A stretch of 64,000 nucleotides of DNA, taken from assembly GCA_964564635.1 (NCBI GenBank), contig CAZMAR010000002.1:558001-622000 (forward strand), in the 5' to 3' direction. The DNA comes from Tepidaquicella sp964564635 (lineage in GTDB: Bacteria; Bacteroidota; Ignavibacteria; Tepidaquicellales; Tepidaquicellaceae). The notes beneath the pieces were generated by a model, which was not told the DNA's origin, did no database searches, and saw only the letters and a program-made list of their open reading frames with translations. Shown one piece after another: positions 62,680 through 64,000 of the stretch (positions are counted from its first letter, which is position 1; each line of letters starts with the position of its first letter). The position numbers and the translations under genes were made by a program.

Positions 62680-64000
62680 ATGAAATATAAATTAATTATT
62701 TTATTAATATTAGTTTCATTCTCATTCTCCTACTCACAGACAGGATGGATTTTACAAAATAGTGGAACATTCGAAAATTTAAATGGAGTTTTTTTTATTT
62801 CAAATAATCCTGGTGACTATACTAAAGGGTGGGTGGTAGGAGATGCCGGGAAATTATTGAGAACCACAAATTCTGGTTTAAACTGGTTCTCTGCTCCTTC
62901 TCCAACAGGCTTTAACTTTAATTGTGTTTTCTTTGTAAATTCGCAATTAGGTTTTATTGGTTCTCAAAACGGCAAATTATATAGAACTATTGATGGTGGT
63001 AACAGTTGGACTATGATTGATGTTACCACGAATAATTATGCAATTACTTCAATTATGTTTACACCTATGGGAGCCGGATGGATGGGTAATTATTATGGAA
63101 ATGTTATTAAATCTACTGACTGGGGCTTAACCTGGTATAATGTTTACACAACCCCCGGATTTTACACAAAAGTATTTTGTTATGATGAATACAGAACATG
63201 GGTTGTTGATACTTATGGATATGTTTTTCGTACGAGTAACAGTGGCTCAAATTTCTCTTATTCAAGACCTGTGACTTCACCACTAAGAGCTGTGTATTTT
63301 ATTACTTCGTCAATTGGCTTTGTTGCCGGTGATAGTGGTAAGATTTTGAAAACCACAAACGGTGGTGTTAATTTCACCCAAACTTATTCCGGAACTTTTG
63401 AAAGAATAAATTCAATTTACGCTATTGACCCTTATAATATCTGGGCTGTTGGTGATAATGGTACAATGCTTAAATCTACTAACGGGGGAGATAGTTGGGT
63501 TCAATATTATTACACAACAAATAATTTGAAGCAGGTGTACTTCATCTCTGGTACAAATTATGGATATTGCACTGGGGATATGGGAACAATATTGAGAACA
63601 AATGAAGCGCCGGGAATTGGAGTTATTGGTACAGGGAGTTTAATTACTGCAATTCCTTTCAATACTCAATTTTCTGATGGTAGAACAAACCTTTTATATC
63701 TTGCTACTGAATTGAATTCAATTACTGGTACTGGTGCAGCAAATATACATACAATTGGTTTTAATTTTGAGACTATCAACACCCAGACAATTAATGGTTT
63801 AAAAATTAAAATGAAAAATACTACTCAATCATCACTTACAGCATTCTCATCTTCAGGGTGGACTACTGTTTTTGATGGTAATTGGGCACCTGGTTCAACT
63901 GGTATACAATACATAACATTGCAAAACCAATTTCTATGGTCAAATCCAAATAATCTTTTAATAGAAATTTGTTTTAATAATTCAGCGGGTACAACTAACT
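62680..64000 (+). CDS. secreted YCF48-repeat protein (3' partial)
   Basis: The frame is open from ATG at 62680 to the window edge (440 codons, no stop). Residues 1-20 are a signal peptide (MKYKLIILLILVSFSFSYSQ). Seven or so repeats of the type GWVVGDAGKLLRTTNSGLNW, GFIGSQNGKLYRTIDGGNSW, GFVAGDSGKILKTTNGG and IWAVGDNGTMLKSTNGGDSW form a YCF48/HCF136-like beta-propeller. From about residue 313 begins a second domain (IGTGSLITAIPFNTQFSDGR, LLYLATEL, NNLLIEICFNNS) that also occurs in the M28 peptidase at 48622. A sorting domain would be expected beyond the window. A strong Shine-Dalgarno precedes it. Confidence 0.85.
   Translation, partial: MKYKLIILLILVSFSFSYSQTGWILQNSGTFENLNGVFFISNNPGDYTKGWVVGDAGKLLRTTNSGLNWFSAPSPTGFNFNCVFFVNSQLGFIGSQNGKLYRTIDGGNSWTMIDVTTNNYAITSIMFTPMGAGWMGNYYGNVIKSTDWGLTWYNVYTTPGFYTKVFCYDEYRTWVVDTYGYVFRTSNSGSNFSYSRPVTSPLRAVYFITSSIGFVAGDSGKILKTTNGGVNFTQTYSGTFERINSIYAIDPYNIWAVGDNGTMLKSTNGGDSWVQYYYTTNNLKQVYFISGTNYGYCTGDMGTILRTNEAPGIGVIGTGSLITAIPFNTQFSDGRTNLLYLATELNSITGTGAANIHTIGFNFETINTQTINGLKIKMKNTTQSSLTAFSSSGWTTVFDGNWAPGSTGIQYITLQNQFLWSNPNNLLIEICFNNSAGTTN

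Noticed and set aside
1..64000. CRISPR arrays, tRNA/rRNA genes, insertion sequences, prophage or origin
   Set aside because: I looked through intergenic gaps for spaced repeats, cloverleaf-like segments and transposase or integrase frames and found none; by eye, a very short or degenerate element could be missed.

Overview
The window is AT-rich bacterial chromosome, densely coded (about 50 genes and only one gap over 300 bases). Several secreted proteins end in a domain containing NYPNPFN, followed by a short beta-sandwich and a basic end. That is the type A C-terminal sorting signal of the type IX secretion system (T9SS) in the form usual in Ignavibacteria and their relatives. Together with a long plant/Bacteroidota-type IspG, two UvrA paralogues, SPOR lipoproteins, few Shine-Dalgarno sequences and a promoter-like TTTG-N18-TAatgTTG upstream of an HU gene, this points to the Bacteroidota/Chlorobiota/Ignavibacteriota group, most likely Ignavibacteriota. 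No tRNA, rRNA, CRISPR array, IS element or prophage was seen.

Layout. 1-9783 (+): a tightly packed run of an ABC ATPase (cut by the window edge), an enoyl-CoA hydratase-like protein, a HisC-like aminotransferase, a DUF192 protein, polyphosphate kinase, a CDP-alcohol phosphatidyltransferase overlapping a cytidylyltransferase-like enzyme, a rhomboid protease and IspG. 9895-9928: terminator shared with the convergent ppdK. 9954-22407 (-): ppdK, the 685-base non-coding stretch, a glycosyltransferase, an M1 peptidase, a trans-sulfuration enzyme, and a compact six-gene run folC-HAD-sua5-speB-nth-kdsC. 22563-28248: two UvrA paralogues tail to tail, the second 1 nt downstream of a T9SS cargo gene. 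29402-36096 (+): recG, an undecaprenyl-phosphate sugar transferase, a small membrane protein, an Omp28-like T9SS protein and an ankyrin lipoprotein. 36126-48547: a metallophosphoesterase, HU, lipoproteins, a giant subtilase, an amidohydrolase, an M14 carboxypeptidase and an HExxH protein. 48622-55034 (-): a seven-gene run SPOR-SPOR-folD-prmA-cupin-MFS-M28 peptidase. 55299-57278 (+): deoC and a D-threonine aldolase-like enzyme. 57294-62410 (-): transaldolase, gcvT, comB, ftsK. 62680-64000 (+): start of a YCF48-repeat secreted protein.

Taken together, housekeeping genes (DNA repair, translation quality, folate/C1, isoprenoid, central carbon) are interleaved with an exported arsenal of peptidases (M1, S8, M14, M28, probable MA clan), which suggests a heterotroph that degrades protein outside the cell. 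No clear new defence or mobile system is present. The observations most worth following are the phospholipid headgroup-type enzyme pair at 5355-6963, the uvrA gene without a standard start codon, the beta-domain shared by the M28 peptidase and the YCF48 protein, and the ComB homologue beside gcvT and ftsK.
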